Translations under genes and position numbers: made by a program
Assembly: GCF_031755915.1 (NCBI RefSeq)
Contig: NC_083379.1
Coordinates: 16,105,501-16,169,500 of the forward strand
Direction of reading: 5' to 3'
From: Ziziphus jujuba
Taxonomy: Eukaryota > Streptophyta > Magnoliopsida > Rosales > Rhamnaceae
Length of the DNA: 64,000 nucleotides
The notes under the pieces: model-generated
What the model was told of the DNA's origin: nothing
Seen by the model: only the letters and a program-made list of their open reading frames with translations
Databases searched by the model: none
In this document: in pieces, positions 46,693-59,848 of the stretch
Position numbering within the stretch: the stretch's first letter is position 1
Layout of the letters: the number at the start of each line of letters is the position of its first letter

Positions 46693-47079
46693 TATAATAT
46701 TATATTGTATAATATAATAATAATAACAATAATAATATTATCAGTAACATGTAATAAAAAATTTTAAAAAAAAATATGCTCATCCATTAACACCATTTCA
46801 ATACTAAGAATATGCTCATCCATTAACACCATTTCAATACTAATTTTTGATTTGTCATCAAAGCTTTGGACCTCCTAAAGTCTTGGGACTCGAATTTTGA
46901 ACGCTCATTACATCTTGTTAGCATTGATCTGGTTAATAAAATCAATTTGCCTGATCATATTTGATTCTTATTTTTTCAATGTATATTATAAAGATTTTTA
47001 AGAACTAAAAGTTTGACGTCTATATATAATATTATTCAATCATAAAGTTAAATTTCAAAAATGTTTATGTATGTAATTT
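46693..47079. other. AT-rich spacer right of the TRIM cluster
   Basis: 46692-46741 resembles 39533-39585. A 36-base direct repeat (ATGCTCATCCATTAACACC..) occurs at about 46777 and 46812. No gene. Confidence 0.5.
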
Positions 47080-48033
47080 TTTCCATGTATAGAATTTAAA
47101 TTTAAATTCAAATTCAAATATTTTTATATAATTTAGTTCAAATTCAAATATATTAAAATAATACCTTCTTTCTATAGAATTTAAACTCAAATTCAAATAT
47201 ATTTTTTAATTATTTGAAAATAATCATTTATGTAACAAAAATGATTAGTCAAAAAATGAGAATCCATATAAGTAGCTTCCTCCTAACAATTATAATTGTT
47301 CGTTTAGTATTCTAAATATATATATATATATATATATTCTCTAAACTTTAATATAATTTTTTTCTCTATAATATATAACGTTTGAACCACATATAATCAA
47401 TATGGTAAACCAAATAATCTTCCAATCGTATGTTATCAAAATACTCCTAAAAAATTGAAGACAGAAAATTAGTTTAGCATTTGATGGACGATAGAATTGG
47501 ATTGACCATAGGCAAATAATTAACTTCCCTCTACTAAATATCCATAATATAATTTAATTATTTATTTATTATTATTATTATTATTATTTATCCTATAAAC
47601 ATATTTTTACCTTATAAAGTAAATTATTTATGAAATTTAAATTAAAAAATATTTACCTAATTAATTTTTTCTATTGATGAAATTTAAATTCAAATTCAAA
47701 TTTAGATGTATATATAATTTAATTCAAATTCAAATGTATTTATATAATATTTTCCATCTATAGAATTTGAATTCAAATGCAAATTAAGATATATTTATAT
47801 AATTGAATTTAAATTTAAATGTATTTATATTATATTTTCCATCTATGGAATTCAAATACAAATTTAAATATATTTTTTGATTCCTTGTAAATAATTAATT
47901 TCTTATATTAAATACTCATATAATAATAATAATAATAATAATAAATAGATTAGCATATCATGGATGGTAGAATTGAATTGACCATAAGCAAATAATTAGT
48001 TTCCCTCTACTAAATACCCATAATATAATTTAA

Positions 48034-48069
<36 letters not shown>

Positions 48070-48446
48070 TATCCTATAAATATAATTTTACCTTATAAAG
48101 TAAATTATTTATGGAATTTAAATTACAAAAATATTTACCAATTTAATGTTTCCCATTTACGAATTCAAATTCAAATTCAAATTCAAATTCAAATTCAAAT
48201 TCAGATGTATTTAATTATTTTAATTTAAATTCAAATATATTTTTATAATATTTTTCATCTATAGAATTCAAATTCAAATTAAGAAGTATTTATATAATTA
48301 AATTCAAATTTAAATATATCTATATAATATTTTCCATCTATACAATTCAAATTCAAATTCAAATGAATTTTTTGATTCCTTGGAAATAATTAATTTTGTT
48401 ATATTAAATATTCATAATATATTATTATTATTATTATTATTTATCC
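47080..48446. repeat. AT-rich tandem repeat, about 478-bp unit
   Basis: Two long copies (about 47471-47948 and 47949-48446) plus a partial one to the left. Each has GACCATA-GCAAATAATTA, a TTCCCTCTACTAAATA segment, an (ATT)n run, a TTTACCTTATAAAGTAAATT segment and (TTCAAA)n-type runs after CATCTATAGAATT. A partial further copy lies at about 49776-49950. Low GC, no coding potential. Confidence 0.75.
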
Positions 48447-49777
48447 AATTAAATATTCAATAGCAATTAATTATCTCATTTATTTTTGTTTACGTGCATG
48501 CCTGACCACCAACTCATTTGGAGCACCATTTTCTGTGCGTTTTAAACTTTCCATTTGTGGTATCTGTTTTTGTTCTGATCCCAACAAAAGGAAAAGAAAA
48601 AGAAAATAAAAGGAAAAAAAGAATTTATAGACAACAAAGTAAAAAGGAAAAAAATTAATATATTTTTCTTTACTAATATTTAATATATAATTTTCCTTTA
48701 AACTGATATTGGTTAAAGTAAAGAGTATAATTAATATGTAATTTTGATGAAAATTATAATTTCAAATAAAAGAATGATGATAGGAGTAGATTGCAAATAA
48801 TGAGAAGAAATCAAATCCATAAAGTAAGAAAATCTTTAATGAAAATGAAAGATTGAATTTTATATAAGATAATAATTATCTAATAAATTATTCTCCTTTT
48901 TATAAACTTAAAAAAGTAAAGAATATACAGAATACTTTTCACTTGTAAACCAAACACAAAGTTCGCCAAAAACTAACATTGCAAAAATATTAAAATGGTA
49001 GGCTAGAGAATACAAAACAGTATTTAATATGTCAAGGAAGGAAAATATATGTTAGGCCTCTCAAAAATGGTAAAGTTTTGGGATTGTGATTCTGATTTTC
49101 TGTAAAAGTTATTTCCTTTATCCAAAACAACATAATATTTAAACTATTCAGCATGCACAGAAAAACCAATTAACCCAAAAACTTGCATGGTCCTGAAATT
49201 CTTGGAAAATATAATTTTGTAGGCAAATGCAAAATGTAAGCTCAATTGATTTTAATTCTTCAATGACATCCTAATAAGAAAAAAAAATATATAACTATTA
49301 TATATTTGAAGAATTCTATATATCAATAAATTAATGTAATAAACAATGCATACAAATCATCATAATCATGGAAAGATGTTATTTCTTCAATAGCTTGATA
49401 TTTATCCTTAAATAAAATAATTAAAATTTAAATAGCTTTAGAAGTTACAGCCTATTAAATTGAAATAGTACTTATGCACAGTTGAATGGTTAAATGTTTG
49501 CCAAAGTACTTCAAATTACCAGCTTTATTGCATTGACATTCTGCTTTTTATCTATTCTTACCATTAATCCCCGCATAATGTACAGCATATGTAAATATAA
49601 TAGATGATTTTAAAAATAATCTATAATAATTAATTATATTTAAATCTAACAATAAAATTATTACTATTTACGTGAGACAATTAATTTCATATGATTATAT
49701 TAAAAAAAAAAGTAGATATAATTATTTATCCTCATTATAATTAATTATACCTTTTATCCTTATTTTATATAATATAA

Positions 49778-49813
<36 letters not shown>

Positions 49814-52289
49814 TACCCTATAAACATATTTTTACTTTTTAAGGTAAATTATTTATTAAATTCAAATTAAAAATATTGATCTATTAAATTAATTATTTGC
49901 AAATAATTAATTTCCTTATTTTATTTTGTATTTTTTATTTTTTTTATATTAAATTTTCTATCATAACAGGAAGGAAAATAAAAAAAAATAAACAAAAGAA
50001 ATAGATAAAAATTACACTGGCTATAAAGTGTAAATAGTAAATAGCTGGGTCATTTATATTATATCACCGCAAGATGAAAAGCCAACTATACATTTTGTTA
50101 TTATCTGATTTTTATTTTTATTTTTTTTAATAGCTATGTACAAAATTGTAACCCTTTACCCTTAAACCATGTAAGGAAAAGCGGAAAAATTGAATGAAGC
50201 AAAATATAATTGTGTATAGAAGATACGTAAAGCTGAACTCATACGGCATAATTTGGACAAATACAATTTTTCGGTTAAAAGGCTTATGCTTGTTATTATC
50301 ATTATCAACTTAAAAGAATCATGGAAACATGGGAAAGGTAAATATCCATAGAAGAAAAAAACAGACTTAAAATCCACATGTCGAGACTTAAAAATGACTA
50401 TCTTGAAAAAAGCCATTGACATAGTCACACGCACACACTCTCTTCTCGAAAAGTTCAATGTATGAAGCACTTATATTTTTTTCCAGAAACCCAATCTATC
50501 TCTTTTTTTTTTCTTTTTTTTTTTTTCCCTTCCAAATTCATATCTCTCTCTTTTGCTTTCTTCATATAAACCAACAAAAACCCAGCCATTCTTTTACACA
50601 GAGAGAGCCCAATAAGAGAGAAACTCAAGACAACAGAGAAGGGATAAGTTTCTCTTTTTCCTTCTCTTTGCTCACCCAGCTGCTGTGGAAGTTTTCTTTC
50701 TTCTCGAGAAAAAAATCATTAAACTTTTATGCAACGTAGTACAAATAATTATTCTTATGTGGAAGTAAAATTCCTTTACACCAATTTTACATAAATATCT
50801 TGTCATATTAAACTTTGATGTAACATAGTACAAATAATTATTTTTATATGGAGGTAAAATTCCTTTATACCGAATTTTAAAAATTTATAACTTATTACAA
50901 TATAAAATTTATTCTTATTTGTAGCTAGTTAAGACCAAAATTTTGTGTAATTATATGAAATTTATTTCATCATATGGTATTATTATAAAAAGGTTTTACT
51001 GTATATAGAATATGAGTACATATATATCCCTAGGCAATGAGCTTAGTGGACAATGAGATGATACTATAATATATATTGGTAATGCTGGTTATACACACAC
51101 AGCTTAAAATGTCTGATCTATTCAGTCCACACCCTTTTACGTATCAAATACTCTTCACATTCTCATCATTAGGTATTGTTTTCACCCAAAAAAACGCTAA
51201 TAATTAAGTTTTTATACCGCATATACCTAGATGCTGTTAGATGGGTTGATGAGGAAATTTTACTTGGATTAAGAAGAAAAAGATTCAAATCTCACCAGCA
51301 CTTGAGTCAAAGGTTGGATCATACCTACCTAATCCATAGGTGATGATGATCACAATTGGTTATTCATGGTGACCATACATTTTTCTTTATTAGAGTCTAC
51401 ATAAATTATTTATGGTGACCATACATTTCTGGCTTGTTCTCAAGAAGTTTTGGTGCCCGAATTTAGGCGATTTTTATTTCGTCCAGATGCCAGTCAAAAC
51501 TCTTAGATAAGAGGCTTTTTTCCTGCAAGCCACTTTGATACGAAAAGAGAAATCAACACCCATTGAACGATCAAACAATGGATTTTTCTTTGAATACTCA
51601 AGGGGGTTTGGATGGTCAGCAAGGCAAGGGGAAAGAGTGATCACAAATCTCCGGGAAAAAAAGGTCGGTGAGGTTGGTGGGGGCGGTGCTGCGGAATGTG
51701 TGGTACAAGGTTGAAGCTGACAATGTTTCCTTCTCTGTTCTGTAGTTTTGCTCCCCGTACTTTTAATGGCGTGGCTTATACTTATAGCTCGTCTAGCTTT
51801 GAGTTGTGACCAGTTATGTATTTTATATGAAGAAGGGATACAGTGGCTGGTCGATTTATTGTTTAAGGATGTAAATTAATTCCTCTTAACCACAAATCAC
51901 TCTTTTCCTTCCAAAAAACATGATCACCAGTTGTTATTTATGATGACCACGCATATTTCATTTTATTAGCGTCTGCATGAATCATTCAACTGCTCCAACA
52001 TCTGCTTAAATGTTTCAATAATAGTCAAATTATGTCCCATTCTTGCGCCTAATAAGTAACAAACACATATACGTATATATATTCTTCATCATGCTGATCT
52101 GCCACAGCATTCATAATCAAACACATGATTTGGAATTTTTTTTTTTTTTTTTTTTTTGATAATTACATGATTTGGAATTGTTAAACATGTACAATTACTT
52201 GAAATCTCATAGCAGCACCTCAAATAGCCTATATCCTGCAGTACCGCAATATTTATGATATGCAGTACCATGTCACGTACCATGAATAT
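48447..52289. other. Intergenic spacer with degenerate retro-sequence
   Basis: Mostly AT-rich. 50460-50740 has TATAAA-like sequence (about 50565) followed by purine/pyrimidine-rich DNA that resembles a plant promoter and 5' leader, but no coding region follows. 51570-51900 is of higher complexity and may be a decayed retroelement piece; I cannot assign it. A short duplication, TTATGGTGACCATACATTT, occurs near 51365-51430. Confidence 0.4.
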
Positions 52290-52860
52290 GGAGTTCGATC
52301 CTAAAGGTTTAGTTAGGTTTAGTTAGAAGGTTCTACATTCTCAGAATTCCAAATTATTCTAAAAAATTCCAGAAAATTCTAGACTTATTTTCTAGACTAG
52401 TGTAGAAAAGAATCTCTCTATCATATTCCATGTATATATCTTGTAAATAATCCTATAATAATCCAAAACTTAGCTAGTTGTATGTCATGTATACATATTT
52501 AGAAAGTTGTAAATCTTTGTGATAGGAGCTAAGTCCTTTATATAAAAAGATTGGATCTTTATTTGCAATATATCCAAGAGTAATACAAGTATTTACATTC
52601 TCTCAAACTCTCTCAAGATCTCTTTCTTTCTTATTTCCCACACTTCCTTCCTACGCTTCTTCTCTAGCTTCCGCATTTGTGCAAGCTTGTGAATAAGGCT
52701 TACTTTCTTACTTCATACACTTCCTTTCTACACTTCTTCTCTAGCTTCTGCATTTGTGCAAGCTTGTGAGAAAGGCTGACTTAGCAAAGGGGTACTAAGT
52801 GCAAGGAAAAGTTGAGAGAGTTAGACCCGTGATAACCAACCCTAATATATCGAAAACAAT
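52290..52860 (+). mobile_element. LTR-like segment with 77-bp internal duplication
   Basis: The composition resembles a Copia-type LTR: a TTCTAGA/TTCCAGA-rich left part (52330-52400), a TATA box (TTTATATAAAAAG near 52538), then a CT-rich R/U5-like region (52595-52800). In the latter a unit of about 77 bp (CACTTCCTT..CGCATTTGTGCAAGCTTGTG) is repeated at about 52623-52700 and 52701-52777. Ends and target duplication are not resolved and no internal domain follows. Confidence 0.45.
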
Positions 52861-53203
52861 ATAAAATCTTGAGCACATCCACAGAACCACCAACTCAATA
52901 AACAAACAAAACGCAGCTCAAAACTATTTCAAGCACTCTAAATGTTAAAAATGAAAAATCAGCAGAACAGCTAAAGTAGAAATTGAAATTTTAATGTCAC
53001 AACTTGAAATAAGATGTTCAAGGCCAACTACCAACCCGCATCAAAAAAGACTTAGTCTCACTGTACCTACGATTACAAACCAGGTCTTTTTAACATAGAG
53101 AGTCGAAATTCAATTTTTGATCATTCATAAAAATAGATGAGATAAATGAATAGTTAGAAAAAGCCACCTGTACCAGTTAAAGAATTAACTGAAATTCCAA
53201 TAA

Positions 53204-53603
53204 TATTGCAAAAGCTAAACATAGCGTATAATTAAATTGTTAAAAACAATTTAGGCAGCATGACATATTTTCTGCACCATAATAAAGATCATTAGACTGC
53301 ACAACCATCAATAGTGCATCTGGAAATTATGTATAAAAAGCTTTCCATATTCAACATTTTCTATAATAAACAGACCTCTGAAATTTCAGCAAATTGACCA
53401 AAATACTAAATATTGCAAAAGCTATACATAGCGTATAATTAAAGCAACATGGCACAATTTCTGCACCATAATAAAGTCATTAGACTGCACAACCGTCAGT
53501 AGTGCATCTAGGAATTATGTACAAAAAGCTTTCCATATTCAACATTTTCTATAATAAACAGACCTCCGAAATTTCAGCAAATTGACCAAAATACTAAATT
53601 TCA
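53204..53603. repeat. 207-bp tandem duplication just 3' of SufB
   Basis: Copies start TATTGCAAAAGCT at 53204 and 53411 and share about 95% of positions, with small indels. The second ends about 37 bases from the SufB stop codon, so both probably lie in or next to its 3' UTR. Confidence 0.85.
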
Positions 53604-53639
53604 GTAACATTTAATATCAACTTAACCTCTGATGTTTTC

Positions 53640-55875
53640 TTAACCCACTGATCCTTCAAGCTTCAGGCTCATCAGTGCATCCACTTCAGCACCAAACTCG
53701 TCAGGAAGCTCATTAAAGACATCACGGCAAAACCCAGAAATCATGGCAGCCATGGCTTTCTCATAGTCAATTCCCCTCTGCTGAAAATAAAATAGTTGAT
53801 CTTCGCCAATTTTGGAGGTGCTGGCTTCATGTTCAATACGAGCTGTAGGATTTTTTACCTGTTCAAAAATATATTTCCACAGATGTTTCACACATTCAAA
53901 AGACAATGACAGAAGAGGCAGTAGGTAACAGGAAGGACTTGACAAGATAATGCAAATCACCTACTTCCAGAAATAAGATAATATCAAGGTAAAACTTTTT
54001 AATTAGCCAAAACTGATATTGTAAGTCTGACTTCTTGAAACACAAGCGTACAGTCTATGCCAAATAATTATACCATAGCAACAATTCTCTATAGCTGTAT
54101 TGAGCATTCTCCCTCCATAATTTCCTATCCCATCCCTGGGTTGCACAAGAGCTTATGGTTTCATTGAATTGTCTTAAATGAACTGAAGTAACATGCTTAT
54201 ATGCCTTGAAAAACTTGATATTTTACCTACATAGCCATACTAGTAGGGGAGGATTTTCAATCAAATAAATACTATTATACTTAACCTTAAAGCCATAAAA
54301 TGGTCACAGAATAAAAATAAAAATACTAACAATACCTAATAACAAGAAAAGTAATGAATCATGATAAATATATATATATATATATATATGTACCTCGATG
54401 TATGGATAAGTATTGGCAGCTGCTTGGTCACCAATAAGCATAGAATCACATTGCGAGGAGTTTCGAGCATTCTCTGCCTTGGACTGAACCTTAACAAGAC
54501 CCCTATAACAGTTCCTCGAGTTGCCAACTGATATGCCCTTCGAGATAATCCTACTCCTCGTATTCTTTCCCTTGTGAATCATCTTTGTCCCTGTATCTGC
54601 TTGCTGATGATTATTAGTCAAAGCAACCGAGTAAAATTCACCAATGGTATCATCTCCCTCTAAAACGACACTCGGATACTTCCATGTAATAGCAGAACCC
54701 GTTTCCACCTGGGTCCAAGATATCTTTGAGCGAGCCCCTGCACAAAGACCCCTCTTCGTGACGAAATTGTAAATCCCTCCCTTGCCTTCCTCATCCCCCG
54801 GATACCAATTCTGCACCGTGGAGTACTTAATCTCCGCGCCTTCAGTACAATACAATTCTACCACAGCAGCATGAAGCTGGTTCCTATCATAAGAAGGTGC
54901 AGTACAACCCTCCAAATACTCGACAAAACTCCTATCATCAGCAATAATCAAAGTCCTCTCAAACTGCCCAGTTTCCGCAGAATTTATGCGGAAATAAGTG
55001 GAAATTTGCATTGGGCACTTGGTGTCTTTTGGAACATAACAAAATGAGCCATCACTAAACACAGCTGAATTCAAAGCCGCATAATAGTTGTCCTCACTAG
55101 GTACTACTCTCCCTAAATACTTTCTAACTAAATCTGGGTACTCCCTAATAGCCTCTGATATTGAACAGAAAATAACACCGGCCTTCTGCAAAGTCTCCCT
55201 ATGTGTTGTAGCGATAGACTCGCTATCTAAAACAGCGTCTATAGCAATATCAGTTTTGTTGACATTTGCTAATCGATATTGCTCGGTTAGGGGTACACCT
55301 AATCTATTGAAGTATTTGAGAAGCTCAGGGTCGGCGTCTTCGAGGCTATTCAAGGTGGGTTTTTTCTTAGGAGCAGAGTAGTAACAAATATCTTGAAAAT
55401 CAATTGGTGGGTATCGATTATCCGACCATTTGGGTTCTCTCATCTTCAAGAATTTCTCATAAGCCTTCAATCTAAACTCGAGCATCCAATCGGGTTCTTG
55501 CTTAAGAGAAGAGATGAGGACAATCGTCTCTTTCGAAAGTCCTTTCGGAATCGCAAAGGAATCGATGTCTATGTTGAACCCATATTTCTTATTGTACTCA
55601 CGATTACGAAGCAGTTCCTGGATTTTCTCATTTGCACTAGTTGCTGCTGGGATGGGGAGCTTACCTGACGAAGAACCCGGATCGGAAATTATAGTTTTTG
55701 GGTCGTATCCAACATCTGCTTGGACCCTGATGACTCTTCTTCCCGGAGCTGGGGATTTCCGATTCGGAAGCTTCAAATATTCAAGCTTTGGACGAAACCC
55801 TTTTGGGAATTTGGATGGTTCGGAAGTGGGCTGGGGAGAGAAGCTTGAAATACCGTTAGCTAACAAAGAAGCCAT
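53640..55875 (-). CDS. ABCI8: Chloroplast SufB (UPF0051 / ABCI8), Fe-S scaffold complex subunit
   Basis: Two coding exons on the minus strand: 55875-54394 (494 codons) and 53858-53640 (72 codons plus TAA), 566 residues in all, close to the usual size of plant SufB. The exon join reads [21 protein letters not shown], in phase 0. The start [16 protein letters not shown] opens a Ser/Pro/Lys-rich plastid transit peptide of about 60-70 residues. The core has SufB hallmarks: [65 protein letters not shown], then [20 protein letters not shown]. SufB works with SufC and SufD in the plastid stroma to assemble iron-sulfur clusters. No disruption is seen. It is divergent from the AT-hook gene with about 0.5 kb between their leaders. 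Confidence 0.96.
53859..54393 (-). other. SufB intron (535 bp)
   Basis: GT at 54393-54392 and AG at 53860-53859 on the minus strand. A (TA)n run (about 54367-54389) begins a few bases inside the donor. Confidence 0.85.
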
Positions 55876-56411
55876 GGATGTGGTTCAGAAAGAAGGCCAG
55901 GAAGGACCGCAGAGGGACAACAAGGGCAAAGTGAAGAACAGAACGTTGTGGTTTATTGGATTATGGCCAAAAAAATAAATTTTTTAAACACGAAAATTGC
56001 TTTTCATCTGTTTTTCCCTGTGTTTTCTGAAACAAGAAAAACAATTTTTGTTACCTAAAACGAAAATTTTTTATTACCAAAAAATAAAAAAACAAAAACA
56101 AATTTTTTTTTGTTAGCTAATTTTAATTTCATGGCCATATATGGGCAAAGGCTCGTGTACAACACATTATCTAGTCTCTTTTTTTATTCTTTTCCTAAGA
56201 CAATTATTATCTAAGGTCTCGTGTACAACACTTCTCTCTCTTTAGATGAGGACAAAACAGACCGACATAAAACCGACTCTGTGGCCCAAACCATCAAACA
56301 TTCTTGATTTGGGCTTGAAGCCCATAAAAAAATTATTAAAAAAATGCTAATTCCCATGTCCAAACACCCTGTGAACTTTTTTTCTTTTTTTTTTTTTTTT
56401 TTTTTTTCATT

Positions 56412-56449
<38 letters not shown>
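55876..56449. promoter_or_regulatory. Shared upstream region of SufB and the AT-hook gene
   Basis: The SufB leader (55876 to about 55965) is CT-rich on its sense strand. Between the two genes lie an A/T-run block (56030-56115), a poly-T run (about 56380-56408) and a (GA)n tract (about 56415-56448) at the edge of the AT-hook gene's first exon. (GA)n tracts are bound by BPC/GAGA factors in plants; a role here is inferred. The arrangement suggests a bidirectional promoter, though no TATA box is clear for either gene. Confidence 0.5.
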
Positions 56450-59400
56450 CCAAATCCGAACAAAAAACCCAGCGCCAATTCCTACTTCCTTCGGTTACGG
56501 TCAATTTGCCCGTTTCTGATTCTGAGTGAGGAAAATAGAAAACCCACCTCCCCCACAAAGTGACACTGAGAACAGAGCCCGTGCCAGAGAAACATTCTGA
56601 GGGCTTTTCAACAAAGAGAAAGGCATACAGGTAAATTTTTTCCTCCTCGTCATTTCCGCTGTTTTCTGTGATCTTTCTAACCCCCCTTTTTTTACGCTTT
56701 GAATCCTCGTGAGCTAAATGTAAGTAATCGAAATTGTTTTTGCATTGCGATGATTGGGCTTCTTTTTTTTCTTTTTTTTTTTCGTATTATTGTTTTTATA
56801 TTCTGGATATGTTAATCAAATGCTGTATTTTTAAGATCAGTCTTAGTATTTATGATTTTGATCTGCTCCGACTGCTGAAACCCATTTTTTTATTTTTTTT
56901 GTTTGGTTATATTTATTGGGTTTAGTCGTAGCTGAGCTGAAATTTTAACTTAAAATTTTTTTGATCGAATGAGATGGATGACAGTGTAGAATAAAAGGTT
57001 TTACCCATCAAAAATGATTTTATATATGAGAAATATTTTAAAAGGGTGTTTATTCCTTTGTGCATACTTGGTCTTCCATTTTTTTCGGTCGTTGGTATTT
57101 TGAAATTTTAAAGTTTCATCTAATTCCTTTGTAGACAAAACGCTGTCTGACATACTGTGGGAATGTAGGTTTATTTCTTTTCCCATATGGGTTCATTTTA
57201 GTGTTCTGCCTCTTCTTTTCTTTTCTTCAGTTCACACGTATTCAGGAAAAAATCTCAACTCAACCTTAATTAATGTTTGTTTCTGTTCGTGATGTTGCAC
57301 CCCCTCCTCCCCCTTTCCCGTTTATTCGGTCTCTTTTTCATTTTTCTACATATTTTTATAGATTTGCCTCAGATAAGAATAGTATAATTTTCTCATTATT
57401 TTGTAATATGAACTTTGAAATTTAAATTTTTGAACATCATGATAAGACCATGATCAACAGTTTGGATTTGAAATAGTGAAACATTTGGGAATAAGAAACA
57501 AATCATATCTAACAGTAAGTACTAAGAAAACATAAAAAGTGAAAAACAATAAATATAACTGGTTATACCGGTTTAATCATCAAGTTGAGTTATTTGTGTT
57601 TGATCATTTTGCTTGTTGTATTAGTTTGTACTTTGCAAGGATTGCTTACTAAATATTATGCAAAATATGATCATATCCGCTGCAGTTTAGCAAACCAGGA
57701 ATTTGAACAAAGGGTGGGTTCAGGATGCACGTTGCTATACCATTACTCACTAACACTTGAGCTTCTGTAGAAGTCTCTTAAATCTATTAATAATTTGCTA
57801 TTTGCTAAATTTGCGAGACTTCATTAATGGGAAGGAGGGACAAGAGGATGTAATATGTTACAGGGATTGCTAAAATAATGACAAGTTGTTCTCAGTGATA
57901 GTAGTTGCCAAAAGTATCTACTTATGGTTTAATGCCTTAATGCTTTGGTGGTAAGAAAGTGTTTGATATTTGAAAATTTGAAAAACTTGATAAAGGGAAG
58001 GACAAGTGGATGTATATGACAAGTTATTCTCAAAATTAAAAGTTGCCCAAAGATCTTTCTTTATCCCATGTCGTATCCTAGTCTTACAAATAAGTATTGG
58101 TAGCCAAGAGTTGGGATCTTCCTCATAATTCTCCAACCTTTAATCCTGCTCTTAAATCTAATTGCAAAATGTTAGGTCTTCGTTCTCGCTGCCTCTTGAG
58201 ATCAGGCCTTCCTTTTTGCAAAATATTGGTTGATATCTTGTGATCTGACATTAATCTTTAAATAAACAAGTCTTGATAATCTCTCGATGGTCTTAAGGAG
58301 ATTGTAGAAATTAGACTCTTTTTGCGTCTATGCAACGGTAATTTTGTTCTAAGGTATATTGCATGGGTATCTCTTTATTTGGATTTGATTTTATTGTCAT
58401 TTGAGATTATGAAATTTATGCTAGACTACTGTGTCATTAATTGTGTAAATCAGTAATGGGATTCTATATATATGTATATTTATATATGACATCAAATGCA
58501 CTTTTTAACTCTAGAATGGTTTTTGTTAGAAGTTTTCATACTTTGTTAAGTTTAAGGGGCATCTTTATGTTTCCAGAATGAAAATAGCTTCACCATTATC
58601 ATCTTTGAATTCTCCTTTGTAACCTTTGTTTTTTCTTCCAACTTACTGCATGTTTATTCCTCATGGGTAAAGCATTCTACAGGATTGGCAACAGAAAGAT
58701 ATAGAAAACCTTGAATAATGATATGAAATTGGGTCCACACCCCTATTCCATTTTCCATATAAGTAAATGGATTAAGCTTGCTGGGACTTAGGCAGATAAT
58801 GTGCTAGTTTTGCAAAGGCTGGGGTCTGTATCCGACATTCGGTATAACCTTTAGTGTTTAAACCTTTGTGGATTTACTCAATTGTTGTTGTTTACTATTT
58901 AACGTTCTGAGATGTCTTAAAATTGGTGCTAAATCTGATGAATTAAGAGTCAACATACTCCAATCGCCCTTTTTATTTGCTTGTGGATGATAGAATAGGT
59001 TGCAGAAAAGTCACTTTAGCAGATCTTATGGTTATCAATCTGCATAATAGCTTGACTTCTGCCCCTGATATTAAACAATATCATTTTCAGTTTTTCTATC
59101 TTATTATTGTTTTAGCATACATTTACAATAGCTCTAATTGTTTAATCTTTCCTTATTCTCAAATTTGAAGTTTGGTGATCACCAACTGTTGATTTGGAAG
59201 TTGATTCAACCACTATTACGAAGAGTCTCTTTTCCCATGTATGTGAATATATATAAAGGCCCTTAGGAAATTTAACACGACTATATAGTATTGATAGCCA
59301 TGTTAATAAGGTGGTCAATTGGTTCCATTGTGCTGTGGTGATCCAATATTTTCCTTTTTTCTTTTTTCTTTCATGTTATTTTCTTTATCTTATCCCGGAT

Positions 59401-59848
59401 CAATTCTTCCCCTTGAAAGGGTGAAGTAAACATTGAGAGATTGCTTTTATAGGTAACCTCATCTTAAGCAAGGGTCTACACTTGCATCTTGTCTTCTAGG
59501 ATGAAAGTACTGACTATATTTCAACTAGATGCATAACATGCATATCTGAACCAATTTTCTTTATGCATCAATCATGTTGATTGAATTCCCTTCAGGAAGT
59601 GATGGCCAGAGACAGCAAAAATCATTCTATGTATAGCTGGCTAGAGCTTGATTGTTTAGGTTGTCATTGTCATCAACCTAAAATATGAGAATGTAAATCC
59701 GCTGACCTACACAGTTATTGTATCATTTATGTTTTCAATCTCCATTTGTTGGAAATTGTTGAAGAGACAATGAAATTACTGTCTTCCTTGCAGGAAAACA
59801 TTATAAAACAGTGCTAAATCTGCCTCCTTTTCCATCCATTTGTGCAAG
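56450..59848 (+). other. 5' leader of the AT-hook gene with a 3.2-kb intron
   Basis: A first non-coding exon probably runs from about 56450 to 56630 and ends GGCATACAG|GTAAAT. An acceptor TCTTCCTTGCAG ends at 59793, and 55 bases of leader precede the ATG. No coding exon is seen in the 56631-59793 intron. Long leader introns near the start often raise expression in plants. The exon start and the absence of further leader exons are inferred. Confidence 0.5.

Noticed and set aside
50162..50740. Possible gene start with TATA-like sequence and leader on the + strand
   Set aside because: No coding region follows and the open frames on both strands are low-complexity; kept only as a remark in the spacer entry.
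54304..54393. Extension of the SufB frame past codon 494
   Set aside because: The tail is the translation of (TA)n in the intron; the true continuation is exon 2 at 53858, which restores the conserved C-terminus.
59840..59848. Upstream start for the AT-hook protein
   Set aside because: The codon at 59840 is TTG; the first ATG in frame is at 59849.
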